Source: Amycolatopsis pithecellobii | GTDB taxonomy: Bacteria; Actinomycetota; Actinomycetes; Mycobacteriales; Pseudonocardiaceae | Length of the DNA: 64,000 nucleotides | Direction of reading: 5' to 3' | Assembly (NCBI RefSeq): GCF_009707865.1 | Contig: NZ_WMBA01000043.1 | Location: forward strand, 1-64,000 | Shown here: positions 45,727-54,417 of the stretch, one piece after another | Layout of the letters: each line of letters begins with the position of its first letter | How positions within the stretch are numbered: the first letter of the stretch is position 1 | Notes under the pieces: generated by a model | What the model saw: only the letters and a program-made list of their open reading frames with translations | The model's database searches: none | Told to the model about the DNA's origin: nothing | Position numbers and translations under genes: made by a program

Positions 45727-46325
45727 CGCGCCGCTCCCTTCCCTGCCGTACCGCCCGCGCTTTTCGCCTTCTTCGCCGCCGCGGCCAGGCGTGCCTTGTG
45801 CGCCCGCGCCAGCTCGGCCGCCCGCGCCTCCGCTTCGGCCAGCCGTGCGCGCATCGGCTCACGCCACAGATGACAGATCGCCAGCCCCAGCGCGTCCGCC
45901 GCGTCGGCCGGATTCGGCTTCTCCACCAGCCCCAGCAACCGGGTCACCATAGCGGTGACCTGCGCCTTGTCCGCGCGACCCGACCCGGTCACGGCGGCTT
46001 TCATCTCACTCGGCGTGTGGAACACGACCGGCAGCCCGCGGCGCGCGGCCGACAACGCCACCACTCCCCCGGCCTGCGCGGTGCCCATCACGGTGCGCAC
46101 GTTGTGCTGGCTGAACACGCGCTCGACGGCGACCGCTTCGGGACGGTAGCGGTCGAGCCACTCCTCCACCGCGTCGGAGATCCGCAACAGCCGGTGCGCC
46201 AGCGTCGCGTCCACCGGGGTGCGCACGACGTCCACCGCGACACAGGTGACCTGCCGGCCGGTGCCGCCGTCCACCACACCGAGACCGCACCGCGTCAGGC
46301 CCGGGTCGACACCGAGCACCCGCAT
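45723..46325 (-). CDS. ruvC: Crossover junction endonuclease RuvC
   Basis: 200 aa. [17 protein letters not shown] carries the first catalytic Asp; [20 protein letters not shown] and [17 protein letters not shown] carry the others. It resolves Holliday junctions. The Lys/Ala-rich tail is longer than in E. coli, as in mycobacteria. Overlaps ruvA by 4 bp. Confidence 0.97.
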   Translation of the reverse strand: MRVLGVDPGLTRCGLGVVDGGTGRQVTCVAVDVVRTPVDATLAHRLLRISDAVEEWLDRYRPEAVAVERVFSQHNVRTVMGTAQAGGVVALSAARRGLPVVFHTPSEMKAAVTGSGRADKAQVTAMVTRLLGLVEKPNPADAADALGLAICHLWREPMRARLAEAEARAAELARAHKARLAAAAKKAKSAGGTAGKGAAR

Positions 46326-46417
46326 GATTCACCCTTCCCGTCCGAACACCAGTTCGGAGGTTACCGGGCGCGGCGGTGATCGCCGGGCAGGACGCGCCGG
46401 GGACGGCGCAATGTCCA

Positions 46418-46951
46418 CTATGGACCGTCGACGCCGGGCGTCCAGCTCTCGGGGCGGCCGGAATCGGTCAGCACGGGCTGCCATTCGGCGAAACCCTCTG
46501 GCGCGTCGGCATCCCACGGCCACCTGCCTTCCGGGGTGGGCACGATGATCTGCAACGCGGGGAAGTCGCCGTCGGGGTAGACGAGGAACGCGCTGCCGAA
46601 GTACTCCGGGTAGTGCCCGGGATTCACCCGCTCGAAGATCACCGGCACGCCGTCGAAGAACTCCGTGCACACCTGGCCGGGCTCGAACGCGCCGCCGGTG
46701 GCCGCGCGGTCCACATAGGCGTCGAGCAGAACGTTGGCCATCTGCTCGGGCAGCCCGATGACGACGGCCTCCGGGACGTTGTGCATCGCCCACACGCATG
46801 CGGTGAAGCAGTAGCCGGATCCCTTGTCATCACTGGGAACCGAGATGACCGCGTTGCCTCTGCGCTCCGCCTCGGACACGATCCACTCGAGCAGCTCATG
46901 ATCTTCGGGGGCGAGCACTTCGGAGGTCGTCTCGGTGGTCACGGCGGCCAT
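46418..46951 (-). CDS. DUF4262 domain protein
   Basis: 177 aa. DUF4262 pattern: an early Tyr/Cys stretch (GSGYCFTACVWAMHNVPEAVVIGLP) and 'FGSAFLVYPDGDFPALQIIVP'. Cytoplasmic, function unknown. It stands alone between the yebC terminator and ruvC, where other actinobacteria usually have ruvC next to yebC. The 92 bp to ruvC carry only GTCCACTATGGAC (46413-46425), a weak dyad. Confidence 0.85.
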   Translation of the reverse strand: MAAVTTETTSEVLAPEDHELLEWIVSEAERRGNAVISVPSDDKGSGYCFTACVWAMHNVPEAVVIGLPEQMANVLLDAYVDRAATGGAFEPGQVCTEFFDGVPVIFERVNPGHYPEYFGSAFLVYPDGDFPALQIIVPTPEGRWPWDADAPEGFAEWQPVLTDSGRPESWTPGVDGP

Positions 46952-46990
46952 TGTGCCGGATGGGCTCGCACACGGACAGTGTCACCACAC

Positions 46991-47026
46991 AAAAAATCCC
47001 GGTATGCCTGGCATACCGGGATTTTT
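46991..47026 (-). terminator. Strong intrinsic terminator after yebC
   Basis: A 17-bp perfect stem (AATCCCGGTATGCC core) with a very short loop, flanked by A- and T-tracts, so it can stop transcription from both sides. It begins 26 bp after the yebC stop and ends about 40 bp before the DUF4262 start. Its AT-rich flanks are exceptional for this window. Confidence 0.92.
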
Positions 47027-47051
47027 CAGCCGATCGAGCTTCGCCGACGTC

Positions 47052-47801
47052 TCAGCCGACTTCGGCGAGCACCTCGTCGGACACATCGAAATTGGCGTAG
47101 ACGTTCTGCACGTCGTCACAGTCCTCGAGGGCGTCGATCAGTTTGAAAACCTTCTTCGCACCTTCGGCGTCCAGCGGCACATTGACCGACGGAAGGAAGC
47201 TCGCCTCCGCGGACTCGTAGTCGAATCCCGCTTCCTGCAAGGCTTTCCGCACGCCGACGAGATCGGTGGCCTCGGAGACGATCTCGAAACTGTCGCCGAG
47301 ATCGTTGACCTCCTCGGCTCCCGCGTCGAGTACGGCGAGCAGCACGTCGTCCTCGGCGAGATCGTTCTTCGGCATGAGCACGACGCCCTTGCGGTTGAAC
47401 AGGTACGCCACCGAGCCCGGGTCGGCGAGCGAGCCCCCGTTGCGGGTCAGCGCGGTCCGCACCTCCGAGGCGGCGCGGTTGCGGTTGTCGGTGAGGCACT
47501 CGATGAGCACCGCGACACCGTTGGGGCCATAGCCCTCGTACGTGATGTTCTGCCAGTCGGCGCCGCCGGCCTCTTCACCACCGCCACGCTTGCGGGCGCG
47601 CTCGATGTTGTCCTGCGGGACGGAGTTCTTCTTCGCCTTCTGAATGGCGTCGTACAGCGTCGGGTTGCCGTCCGGGTCGCCCCCGCCGGTCCGCGCGGCG
47701 ACCTCGATGTTCTTGATGAGTCTCGCGAACAGCTTGCCACGCTTGGCATCGACGGCGGCCTTCTTGTGCTTGGTTGTAGCCCACTTCGAGTGGCCGCTCA
47801 T
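47052..47801 (-). CDS. yebC: YebC/PmpR family protein
   Basis: 249 aa. [20 protein letters not shown] is the diagnostic start; [18 protein letters not shown] is the core. Known roles are transcription regulation or relief of ribosome stalling at proline runs. ATG 47801 follows GGAGGAG at 2-3 nt and overlaps the stop of a 27-codon leader ORF that begins with the same residues. A strong terminator follows. Confidence 0.96.
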   Translation of the reverse strand: MSGHSKWATTKHKKAAVDAKRGKLFARLIKNIEVAARTGGGDPDGNPTLYDAIQKAKKNSVPQDNIERARKRGGGEEAGGADWQNITYEGYGPNGVAVLIECLTDNRNRAASEVRTALTRNGGSLADPGSVAYLFNRKGVVLMPKNDLAEDDVLLAVLDAGAEEVNDLGDSFEIVSEATDLVGVRKALQEAGFDYESAEASFLPSVNVPLDAEGAKKVFKLIDALEDCDDVQNVYANFDVSDEVLAEVG

Positions 47802-47878
47802 GTCTCCTCCATGCTTCGTGTTGACGGAGGCTTGGTTGTAGCCACTGTGACATCCCCAACGCGGGAGTGGCCGCTCAT
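47798..47878 (-). CDS. 27-codon leader ORF, partial in-frame copy of the yebC start
   Basis: ATG 47878 has GGAGGAG 2-3 nt upstream, just like yebC. The 26-residue product starts MSGHS, contains ATTK after a 7-residue insert (Yeb[12 protein letters not shown]), then [10 protein letters not shown]. Its TGA overlaps the yebC ATG (ATGA, 47798-47801), so ribosomes finishing it could reinitiate at yebC. The pdxT TAG lies about 12 bp before its ATG. Seen directly at DNA level; whether the peptide matters is unknown. Confidence 0.6.
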   Translation of the reverse strand: MSGHSRVGDVTVATTKPPSTRSMEET

Positions 47879-47889
47879 CTCTCCTCCAT

Positions 47890-48495
47890 CTACTTCGTTT
47901 CGTGCACCATCTTCACGAAGAGCCGGTGCACGCGCTCGTCCCCCGTGAGCTCCGGATGGAACGCGGTGGCCAGCACCGGGCCCTGCCGGATCGCGACGAT
48001 CCTAGCCGCCTGGTCACCGGCCGCGGCCGTGTGCGCCAGTATCTCCACCCCGTCGGCGGCCTTCTCCACCCAGGGGGCCCGGATGAACACGGCATGCACG
48101 GGGCCGCCGTCGAGACCCGCGAAGTCGAGATCGGCCTCGAAGGAGTCGACCTGCCTGCCGAAGGCGTTGCGCCGCACGACCACGTCGAGACCGTCGAGCT
48201 GGCGCTGGTCGGGCCGCCCGTCGAGGACCTGGCGCGCCAGCAGGATCATGCCCGCGCACGACCCGTAGGCAGGCATGCCTCCGGCGATCCTTTCCCGCAC
48301 GGGTTCGAGCAGCTCGAAGGTTTCGAGCAGGCGCGACATCGTGGTCGACTCGCCACCGGGCAGCACGAGCCCGTCCACCCCGGCCAGCTCCGCCGGCCTC
48401 CGCACCGGCACGGCACGGGCACCCGCACGCTCGAGCAGGGCGATGTGCTCACGCACGTCACCCTGCAACGCGAGGACCCCGATCAGCGGTTCCAT
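47890..48495 (-). CDS. pdxT: Pyridoxal 5'-phosphate synthase glutaminase subunit
   Basis: 201 aa. Class I glutaminase: [15 protein letters not shown], nucleophile Cys in GSCAGMI, and the His/Glu of AFHPELTGD. It hands ammonia to PdxS for vitamin B6 synthesis. ATG 48495 is used. Unusually, pdxT and pdxS are separated by about 500 bp holding rightward small genes. Confidence 0.96.
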   Translation of the reverse strand: MEPLIGVLALQGDVREHIALLERAGARAVPVRRPAELAGVDGLVLPGGESTTMSRLLETFELLEPVRERIAGGMPAYGSCAGMILLARQVLDGRPDQRQLDGLDVVVRRNAFGRQVDSFEADLDFAGLDGGPVHAVFIRAPWVEKAADGVEILAHTAAAGDQAARIVAIRQGPVLATAFHPELTGDERVHRLFVKMVHETK

Positions 48496-48605
48496 CCGGC
48501 CTCCCTCATACCCACTCTAAGCTGCACATTCACACCGCGTCCGGCCGCGACACGTACGCACAACGACGCGGTTTCCTGTCGGTGCCGGGCGCTAGCCTTG
48601 ACCCC

Positions 48606-48800
48606 ATGACCGACGGCAGTACCACCGACCTGGAGGCCTGTCTCGACCGCCGGCGCGCCGAGTTCGCCGACGGCACGACCATGGCCGCACTTCTCGAAGA
48701 GCTCGACCGGTATCGCGCCGGTGGCATTTCCGGCGAACTCATCACGGAAACCATCCGCGCCACCCGCGATGCGGGCGAAGCTCGCCTGGACATCCCATGA
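48606..48800 (+). CDS. Small protein, first of a duplicated pair
   Basis: 64 aa from ATG 48606. LEACLDRRRAEFADG and GGISGELITETIRATRD recur in the next ORF. There is no ribosome-binding site, but TAGCCT ends 7 nt upstream, so the mRNA may be leaderless. Soluble, helical, acidic. No family recognised; an antitoxin-like regulator or chaperone is possible. Confidence 0.6.
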   Translation: MTDGSTTDLEACLDRRRAEFADGTTMAALLEELDRYRAGGISGELITETIRATRDAGEARLDIP

Positions 48801-48979
48801 TCGAGGACGGCTCGTCCAGCCTCGAGGCGTACCTCGGCCGCCAGCGGGCTGAGTTCGCCGATGGCCCGGCCATGGCCGAGTTCCTCCGACGGGCCGGTAC
48901 TCGCCGGGCGGGCGGCGTACCCCGTGAGGTCATCGCGGCCTCCGTTCGCGAGAACCGGGATGCCTGGAGCCGGGCCCGG
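48797..48979 (+). pseudogene. Second copy of the small gene, lacking its own stop
   Basis: ATG 48797 overlaps the first copy's stop (ATGA). About 61 codons align with the first copy (LEAYLGRQRAEFADG, GGVPREVIAASVRENRD). After that the frame does not stop at the expected place and runs antisense through pdxS to 49564, where coding is implausible. I read it as a decaying duplicate or one with a lost stop; a functional extended protein is less likely. Confidence 0.5.
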
Positions 48980-49011
48980 CGTCGAGCATCCGGCTCGCGC
49001 GACCCCGCCGG

Positions 49012-49926
49012 TTACCAGCCGCGGTCGGCCAGGCGGTGCGGTTCGGGCACGTCGTCGACGTTGATGCCGACCATGGCCTCGCCGAGGCCGCGGGAGACCT
49101 TCGCGATCACGTCCGGGTCGTCGTGGAAAGTGGTGGCCTTGACGATCGCCTCGGCGCGCTTCGACGGGTTGCCCGACTTGAAGATGCCCGAGCCCACGAA
49201 CACGCCCTCGGCGCCGAGCTGCATCATCATCGCCGCGTCCGCCGGGGTCGCGATGCCGCCCGCGGTGAACAGCACCACCGGCAGCTTCCCGCGCTCGGCC
49301 ACCTCGCGGACCAGCTCGTACGGCGCCTGCAGCTCCTTCGCCGCGACGTACAGCTCGTCCTCCGGCAGCGACGTCAGCCGCTTGATCTCGGCGCGGATCT
49401 TGCGCATGTGCGTGGTCGCGTTGGACACGTCGCCGGTGCCCGCCTCGCCTTTCGAACGGATCATCGCCGCGCCCTCGTTGATCCGGCGCAGCGCCTCGCC
49501 CAGGTTCGTCGCCCCGCACACGAACGGCACGGTGAACGCCCACTTGTCGATGTGGTTGGCGTAGTCGGCCGGGGTGAGCACCTCGGACTCGTCGATGTAG
49601 TCCACGCCGAGCGACTGCAGCACCCGCGCCTCGACGAAATGCCCGATCCGCGCCTTGGCCATCACCGGGATCGACACGGCCTCGATGATGCCGTCGATCA
49701 GATCGGGATCACTCATCCGCGCCACCCCGCCCTGCGCACGGATGTCGGCCGGCACGCGCTCCAGCGCCATCACGGCCACCGCACCCGCGTCCTCGGCGAT
49801 TTTCGCCTGCTCGGCGGTGACCACATCCATGATCACGCCGCCCTTGAGCATCTCGGCCATCCCACGCTTGACGCGCGCGGTCCCGCGCTCGGACTCGGGC
49901 GAACCAGGGGCTTGAACTTCGGACAC
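49012..49926 (-). CDS. pdxS: Pyridoxal 5'-phosphate synthase lyase subunit
   Basis: 304 aa. [23 protein letters not shown] holds the first active-site lysine region; [19 protein letters not shown] and [20 protein letters not shown] are diagnostic. It builds PLP from ribose 5-phosphate, glyceraldehyde 3-phosphate and ammonia from PdxT. GTG 49926 has AAAGG 9 nt upstream; the longer frame is not supported. Confidence 0.97.
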   Translation of the reverse strand: MSEVQAPGSPESERGTARVKRGMAEMLKGGVIMDVVTAEQAKIAEDAGAVAVMALERVPADIRAQGGVARMSDPDLIDGIIEAVSIPVMAKARIGHFVEARVLQSLGVDYIDESEVLTPADYANHIDKWAFTVPFVCGATNLGEALRRINEGAAMIRSKGEAGTGDVSNATTHMRKIRAEIKRLTSLPEDELYVAAKELQAPYELVREVAERGKLPVVLFTAGGIATPADAAMMMQLGAEGVFVGSGIFKSGNPSKRAEAIVKATTFHDDPDVIAKVSRGLGEAMVGINVDDVPEPHRLADRGW

Positions 49927-49960
49927 GACAGAACGCCTTTCGAATCTGGGGTACGCACCT

Positions 49961-49980
49961 ATTCTAGGTCCAGGTGGACC
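49961..49980 (-). promoter_or_regulatory. pdxS promoter -10 with adjoining palindrome
   Basis: On the minus strand TAGAAT (49961-49966) lies 34 bp before the pdxS start. Immediately upstream, GGTCCAGGTGGACC (49967-49980) is a perfect 6-bp-arm dyad in the spacer, a likely operator. No PdxR/MocR-type gene is in the window. Confidence 0.5.
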
Positions 49981-50126
49981 GGTTCCCCAGGCCAGTAAGC
50001 CGCGATTTCGGAAGGCCACTTTCGCCACCATGGCGGGTCGTGGTGAACACGGGGTTGCCGGGGCGCGTCCGACGGGTGTGTGATCGAGGGCACACCACTA
50101 GCAGACTTCCCCGGGGAGGCCACGCC

Positions 50127-52244
50127 ATGGCCGAGAAGCAGACGAGAAACGGTGATGCCGGGGCCGCGGTCGCTGTCGGCGATCCCCGCATGCTGCGCAA
50201 CGTCGTCCTGGTAGGCCCGTCCGGTTCGGGCAAGACGACGCTCACCGAGGCCCTGCTCGCGGTGTCCGGCACCGTGAGCAGGGCCGGTTCCGTCGTGGAG
50301 GGCACCACGGTGTGCGACCACGATCCGGCCGCGGTGCGGCAGCAGCGTTCGGTCGGCCTGTCGGTGGCACCGGTGCTGCACAAGGGTTACAAGGTCAACC
50401 TGATCGACACCCCCGGTTATTTCGATTTCGTCGGCGAGCTGCGGGCCGGGTTGCGCGCCGCGGACGCCGCCTTGTTCGTGGTGTCCGCGGCCGAGGGCGT
50501 GGACCCGGCGACGGTGACGCTGTGGGAGGAGTGCGCCGCGGTCGGCATGCCACGGGCCGTGGTCATCGCCAGGACCGACCACCACCGGGCCGACGTGACC
50601 GGCGAAATCGCCGCGTGCCAGGAGGCGTTCGGCGCCGGGGTGCTGCCGCTGTACCTGCCCGCCACCGGAGACGGGCCCGGCCTGATCGGGCTCATCACGC
50701 AACAGCGCTACGACTACTCCGGCGGCTACCCGCCGGTGCTCGCCGAGCCCGACCCGGCTGACCTGGAACGAATGGCGCAGGCCCGCAACGAGCTCATCGA
50801 GGGAATCATCGCCGAGAGCGAGGACGAGGGTCTGATGGACCGCTACCTCGAAGGCGAGGAGATCCCCGAGGCGACGTTGATCTCCGATCTGGAAACCGCC
50901 GTCGCGCGTGGCACTTTCCACCCCGTCATCCCGGTGTGCGCGACCAGCGGGCTCGGCCTCGCCGAGCTGCTCGACGGGATCACCCGCGCGTTCCCGTCCC
51001 CGCTGGAACATCCGGTGCCCAAGGTCCGCGGCGTCGACGGCGGCCCGCATGACGAGCTGCGCGCCGATCCGGGCGGACCGCTGGCGGCGGAGGTCGTGCG
51101 GACGGCCGTGGACTCCTACGTCGGGCGTGTCTCGCTGGTCCGCGTCTTTTCCGGGACGCTGCGGCCGGAACATCCCGTGCACGTCTCGGGGCACGGGCTC
51201 GCCGAGCGCGGTCACTCCGACCACGACGCCGACGAACGGGTCGCGCACCTGTACTCACCGCTGGGCGCGAACCTGCGCGAGGTGCCGTACTGCGTGGCCG
51301 GAGACCTGTGTGCGCTCACCAAGATCGGGTCGGCCGAAACCGGGGACACGGTGTCCTCACCGGAGGATCCGGTGCTGATGCGGCCGTGGACCATGCCGGA
51401 GCCGCTGCTGCCGGTGGCGATCGTGGCGCACAACCGCAGCGACGAGGATGCGTTGGCGCGTAACCTTTCCCGGCTCGTCGCGGGTGATCCGACGCTGCGG
51501 CTGGAGCGCAACGCCGAGACGAGCCAGCTCGTGCTGTGGTGCATGGGCGAGGCACACGCCGACGTCGTGTTGTCGCGGTTGCGGGCCGGCGGCGCCGAGG
51601 TCGACACGGAACCGGTGAAGATCAGCCTGCGCGAGACGTTCGCGAGCCCGGCGAAGGGCCACGGCCGGCATGTGAAGCAGTCCGGCGGGCACGGGCAGTA
51701 CGCCGTGTGCGATATCGAGGTCGAGCCGCTGCCGCGGGGTGGGGGTTTCGAGTTCGTGGACCGGATCGTCGGCGGCGCGGTGCCACATCAGTTCATCCCC
51801 AGCGTGGAAAAGGGGGTGCGCGCGCAGTTGCAGCGCGGGCTGGCGTCGGGCAATCCCGTGGTCGACATCCGGGTGACGCTCGTCGACGGCAAGGCACACA
51901 GCGTCGACTCCTCCGACGCGGCGTTCCAGACGGCGGGTGCGCTGGCACTCAAGGACGCCGCCGCGGCGGGCCGGATTTCGTTGCTGGAGCCGGTGGACGC
52001 GGTCACGGTGCTGCTGCCGGACGAGCATCTGGGCACGGTGCTGGGCGACCTGTCGTCACGACGCGGCCGGGTGCTCGGCACGGAATCGGCCCACGGCGGG
52101 CGCACCCTGGTCCGCGCCGAGGTCCCGGCGACGGAGTTGTTGCGTTATGCGACGGACTTGCGGTCGCTGACCTCGGGTACGGCCACCTTCACCCGGCGGC
52201 ACGCGCGCTTCGACCCGATGCCGGACGGAGTGAAGACCGGCTAG
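50127..52244 (+). CDS. fusA2: EF-G-like GTPase (EF-G2 type)
   Basis: 705 aa. GTPase G1 GPSGSGKTT and G3 DTPGYFDF are present; the G4 motif is ARTDHHRAD where EF-G has NKxD. EF-G domains II-V follow (HVKQSGGHGQYAVCDIEVEP). These paralogues coexist with normal EF-G and are not the main translocase. ATG 50127 follows GGGGAGG at 7 nt. Divergent from pdxS. Confidence 0.93.
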   Translation: MAEKQTRNGDAGAAVAVGDPRMLRNVVLVGPSGSGKTTLTEALLAVSGTVSRAGSVVEGTTVCDHDPAAVRQQRSVGLSVAPVLHKGYKVNLIDTPGYFDFVGELRAGLRAADAALFVVSAAEGVDPATVTLWEECAAVGMPRAVVIARTDHHRADVTGEIAACQEAFGAGVLPLYLPATGDGPGLIGLITQQRYDYSGGYPPVLAEPDPADLERMAQARNELIEGIIAESEDEGLMDRYLEGEEIPEATLISDLETAVARGTFHPVIPVCATSGLGLAELLDGITRAFPSPLEHPVPKVRGVDGGPHDELRADPGGPLAAEVVRTAVDSYVGRVSLVRVFSGTLRPEHPVHVSGHGLAERGHSDHDADERVAHLYSPLGANLREVPYCVAGDLCALTKIGSAETGDTVSSPEDPVLMRPWTMPEPLLPVAIVAHNRSDEDALARNLSRLVAGDPTLRLERNAETSQLVLWCMGEAHADVVLSRLRAGGAEVDTEPVKISLRETFASPAKGHGRHVKQSGGHGQYAVCDIEVEPLPRGGGFEFVDRIVGGAVPHQFIPSVEKGVRAQLQRGLASGNPVVDIRVTLVDGKAHSVDSSDAAFQTAGALALKDAAAAGRISLLEPVDAVTVLLPDEHLGTVLGDLSSRRGRVLGTESAHGGRTLVRAEVPATELLRYATDLRSLTSGTATFTRRHARFDPMPDGVKTG

Positions 52245-52255
52245 CCACCGCGAAC

Positions 52256-52311
52256 GCTCAACTCGGACAACACGAAAGCTCAACTCGCGCACCGGGAAAG
52301 CTCAACTCGCG
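52256..52311. repeat. Three direct repeats with exact 22-bp period
   Basis: GCTCAACTCG starts at 52256, 52278 and 52300, and AAA precedes the second and third. The array fills the gap between fusA2 and the stop of the XdhC-like gene. The 22-bp spacing is about two helical turns. Confidence 0.8.
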
Positions 52312-52776
52312 TCAGAAGAAACCGCCGGGGCGGTCGTTGCGGTCGGCGAGCAAACCCGCCAGCGTGGCGATCGCGATCTCCGGCGGGGTGCGCGAGCCGA
52401 TGTTCAGCCCGATCGGCCGGTGCACACGGTCGATCTGCGCGGGCGGCACACCGAGCTGCCGCAGGGCTTCGACATGCGGGCCCGGGTGGCGCGGGTTGCC
52501 CATCACGCCGACCCATCGCACCGGGTGGACGAGCACGTCACGCAGCACCTCGCCGAGTTCGTCGCGATGGTGGTCGGTGACGACGACGTCCGTGGTGCCG
52601 TCCAGCTCGGGCAGCTCGCCGTCCTTCGGATCGTGCAGCACCGTGCGATAACCCAGGTCGGCGCCGTACTTGAGCAGGTAGCCGGCGACCGGGGTGTCGA
52701 ACACCGCCACCAGCGTGCGGGTTTCGGTCTTCACCTCGGCCTCGCCGTGGGCGACCGCGCAGGAAGGGTCCGTCAT
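52312..52776 (-). CDS. Short XdhC-like Rossmann protein
   Basis: 154 aa from ATG 52776. It matches only the C-terminal Rossmann domain of XdhC/CoxI (LVAVFDTPVAGYLLKYGADLG, TDVVVTDHHRDELGEVL, HRPIGLNIGSRTPPEIAIATLAGLL). XdhC proteins sulfurate or insert molybdenum cofactor into xanthine dehydrogenase; no such enzyme gene is near. The N-terminal XdhC domain is absent. Confidence 0.85.
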   Translation of the reverse strand: MTDPSCAVAHGEAEVKTETRTLVAVFDTPVAGYLLKYGADLGYRTVLHDPKDGELPELDGTTDVVVTDHHRDELGEVLRDVLVHPVRWVGVMGNPRHPGPHVEALRQLGVPPAQIDRVHRPIGLNIGSRTPPEIAIATLAGLLADRNDRPGGFF

Positions 52777-52786
52777 GGCCCCCAAG

Positions 52787-53281
52787 CTACAACTCTGGTT
52801 CCACGATCTCGAAGTACTCGGGCTGCGGCGCCGTCCCGGCGAGCTTGAAGTACCGGACTTTCCGCCGGCGCCGCAAGGTGAGCGTGTCGCGCACGGCGTC
52901 GTTGTGCACGCGCCGCGCGATGACGACGCGGTGCTCGGCGTCGGCCAGCTCGTCCGCCAGCCGCGACGGCAACTGTTCGCGCCGGATCAGGGCGAGTTGT
53001 TTGGTCAGCTCGTTCTCCGCCGCCTCACGTTCCGGGCGCGGCGCGGCTTCCGCGTCGTCGGCGGCCCGCAGTACGGCCGCCGCTTCGTCGCCGGGCAGCG
53101 CACCCGCGGCCACCGCGCGGGCGACCACCGCGCGCCGTGCGAGTGCCGCGTCCAGCGCCGCCCAGCCCGCGTCGAGCCGGACATGCAGGCGGTCGAGCCG
53201 GTTCGCCGTCGCCACCAGGAAAAGCCCGCCGAGCACGATGACCGCGGCGAGCACCACCATCAGCCACAGCAACGCGTTCAC
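52787..53281 (-). CDS. LemA-like membrane protein
   Basis: 164 aa. One N-terminal membrane helix (LLWLMVVLAAVIVLGGLFLV) and a LemA-type helical domain (DRLHVRLDAGWAALDAALARR). Equivalent to the small membrane gene next to pimA in mycobacteria. GTG 53281 overlaps the pimA stop (GTGA). Confidence 0.8.
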   Translation of the reverse strand: MNALLWLMVVLAAVIVLGGLFLVATANRLDRLHVRLDAGWAALDAALARRAVVARAVAAGALPGDEAAAVLRAADDAEAAPRPEREAAENELTKQLALIRREQLPSRLADELADAEHRVVIARRVHNDAVRDTLTLRRRRKVRYFKLAGTAPQPEYFEIVEPEL

Positions 53282-54417
53282 GACGGCACGTCCTGTGCGC
53301 TGACCCGGCGCGGATCGGCCGCGACCGCCGTCTCGTACACGCGCAGCACCTGCGTCACCACGACCGGCCAGTCGTAGATCGCCACCCGCTCCCCCGCGGC
53401 CGCGGCGAGTGAGCCGCGGCGCGCGGGATCGTGCAGCAGTTCGCGCAGCGCACCGGCCAGCGCCTCCGCGTCACCGGGGGGGGTGAGCACCCCGGCGCGG
53501 CCGTCGTCGAGCACCCGGCGGAACGAGTCCAGCCCACTGGCGGCGACCGCGGTGCCCGCGGCCATCGCCTCGGTCAGAATCATGCCGAAGCTCTCGCCAC
53601 CGAGGTTCGGCGCGCAGTAGACGTCGATACTTCGCAACGCGCGCGCCTTCGTCTCGTCGTCGACCTGGCCCAGCAACACGAGGTGCGCTGCCAGCTCCGG
53701 GCCGGCCATCCGGCGCAGCTCGTCCGGCTCTCCGCGGCCGACGACCAGAATTTCCAGGTTCGGGAATTCCGGCAGGATCCGCCGTGCCGCGTCGAGTAGT
53801 ACCGCCATTCCCTTGCGGGGTTCGGTGAACCGGCCGACGAAACCGAGCGTGCCGCCCGCCCGCGGGTAGCCGTCCAAAGGGGACGCCCGGGCGAAGAAAC
53901 CGGCGTCCACCCCGTTGGGGATCTCGACCGCGTCGCCACCGGCGTGTTCGACCTGGACCCGCCGCGCGAGCGCCGACACCGCGATCCGGGCGGTGATCTT
54001 CTCCAGCAACGGCCGCAGCACCGGCTGGAACGCCGAGAGTGTGCGCGATCGCGGGGTCGAGGTGTGGAACGTCGCGACGATCGGGCCGTCGGCGACCTTG
54101 AGCGCGAGCAGCGACAGGCTGGGCGCGACAGGCTCGTGCAGGTGCAGCACGTCGAAATTGCCGTCACGCAGCCACCGGCGCACGCGGGCATAGGACACCG
54201 GGCCGAACTGCAGCCGCGCGACCGAGCCGTTGTACGGGATGCCGAGCGCCTTGCCCGCGGGATGCACGAAGTCCGGCAGGACGGCGTCCTCGTCGGCGGG
54301 CGCGAGCACGGACACTTCGTGCCCGCGGGCGATGAGCGCACGGGCGAGGTCGACCACGTGTCCCTGCACCCCGCCAGGGACGTCGAACGAATACGGGCAG
54401 ACGATGCCGATCTTCAC
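53278..54417 (-). CDS. pimA: Phosphatidylinositol mannosyltransferase PimA
   Basis: 379 aa GT4 enzyme: MKIGIVCPYSFDVPGGVQGHV start, 'NGVDAGFF', and the GDP-mannose site ESFGMILTEAMAAG. Adds the first mannose to phosphatidylinositol on the cytoplasmic membrane face. GTG 54417 overlaps the acyltransferase stop. Confidence 0.95.
   Translation of the reverse strand: MKIGIVCPYSFDVPGGVQGHVVDLARALIARGHEVSVLAPADEDAVLPDFVHPAGKALGIPYNGSVARLQFGPVSYARVRRWLRDGNFDVLHLHEPVAPSLSLLALKVADGPIVATFHTSTPRSRTLSAFQPVLRPLLEKITARIAVSALARRVQVEHAGGDAVEIPNGVDAGFFARASPLDGYPRAGGTLGFVGRFTEPRKGMAVLLDAARRILPEFPNLEILVVGRGEPDELRRMAGPELAAHLVLLGQVDDETKARALRSIDVYCAPNLGGESFGMILTEAMAAGTAVAASGLDSFRRVLDDGRAGVLTPPGDAEALAGALRELLHDPARRGSLAAAAGERVAIYDWPVVVTQVLRVYETAVAADPRRVSAQDVPS

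Noticed and set aside
43486-45873. 795-codon rightward frame across yajC-ruvB-ruvA
   Set aside because: It spans several well-identified genes on the other strand and intergenic DNA; composition is that of an antisense shadow.
52256-52311. CRISPR or plasmid iterons
   Set aside because: Only three copies, spacers too short for CRISPR, and no replication or cas gene nearby.
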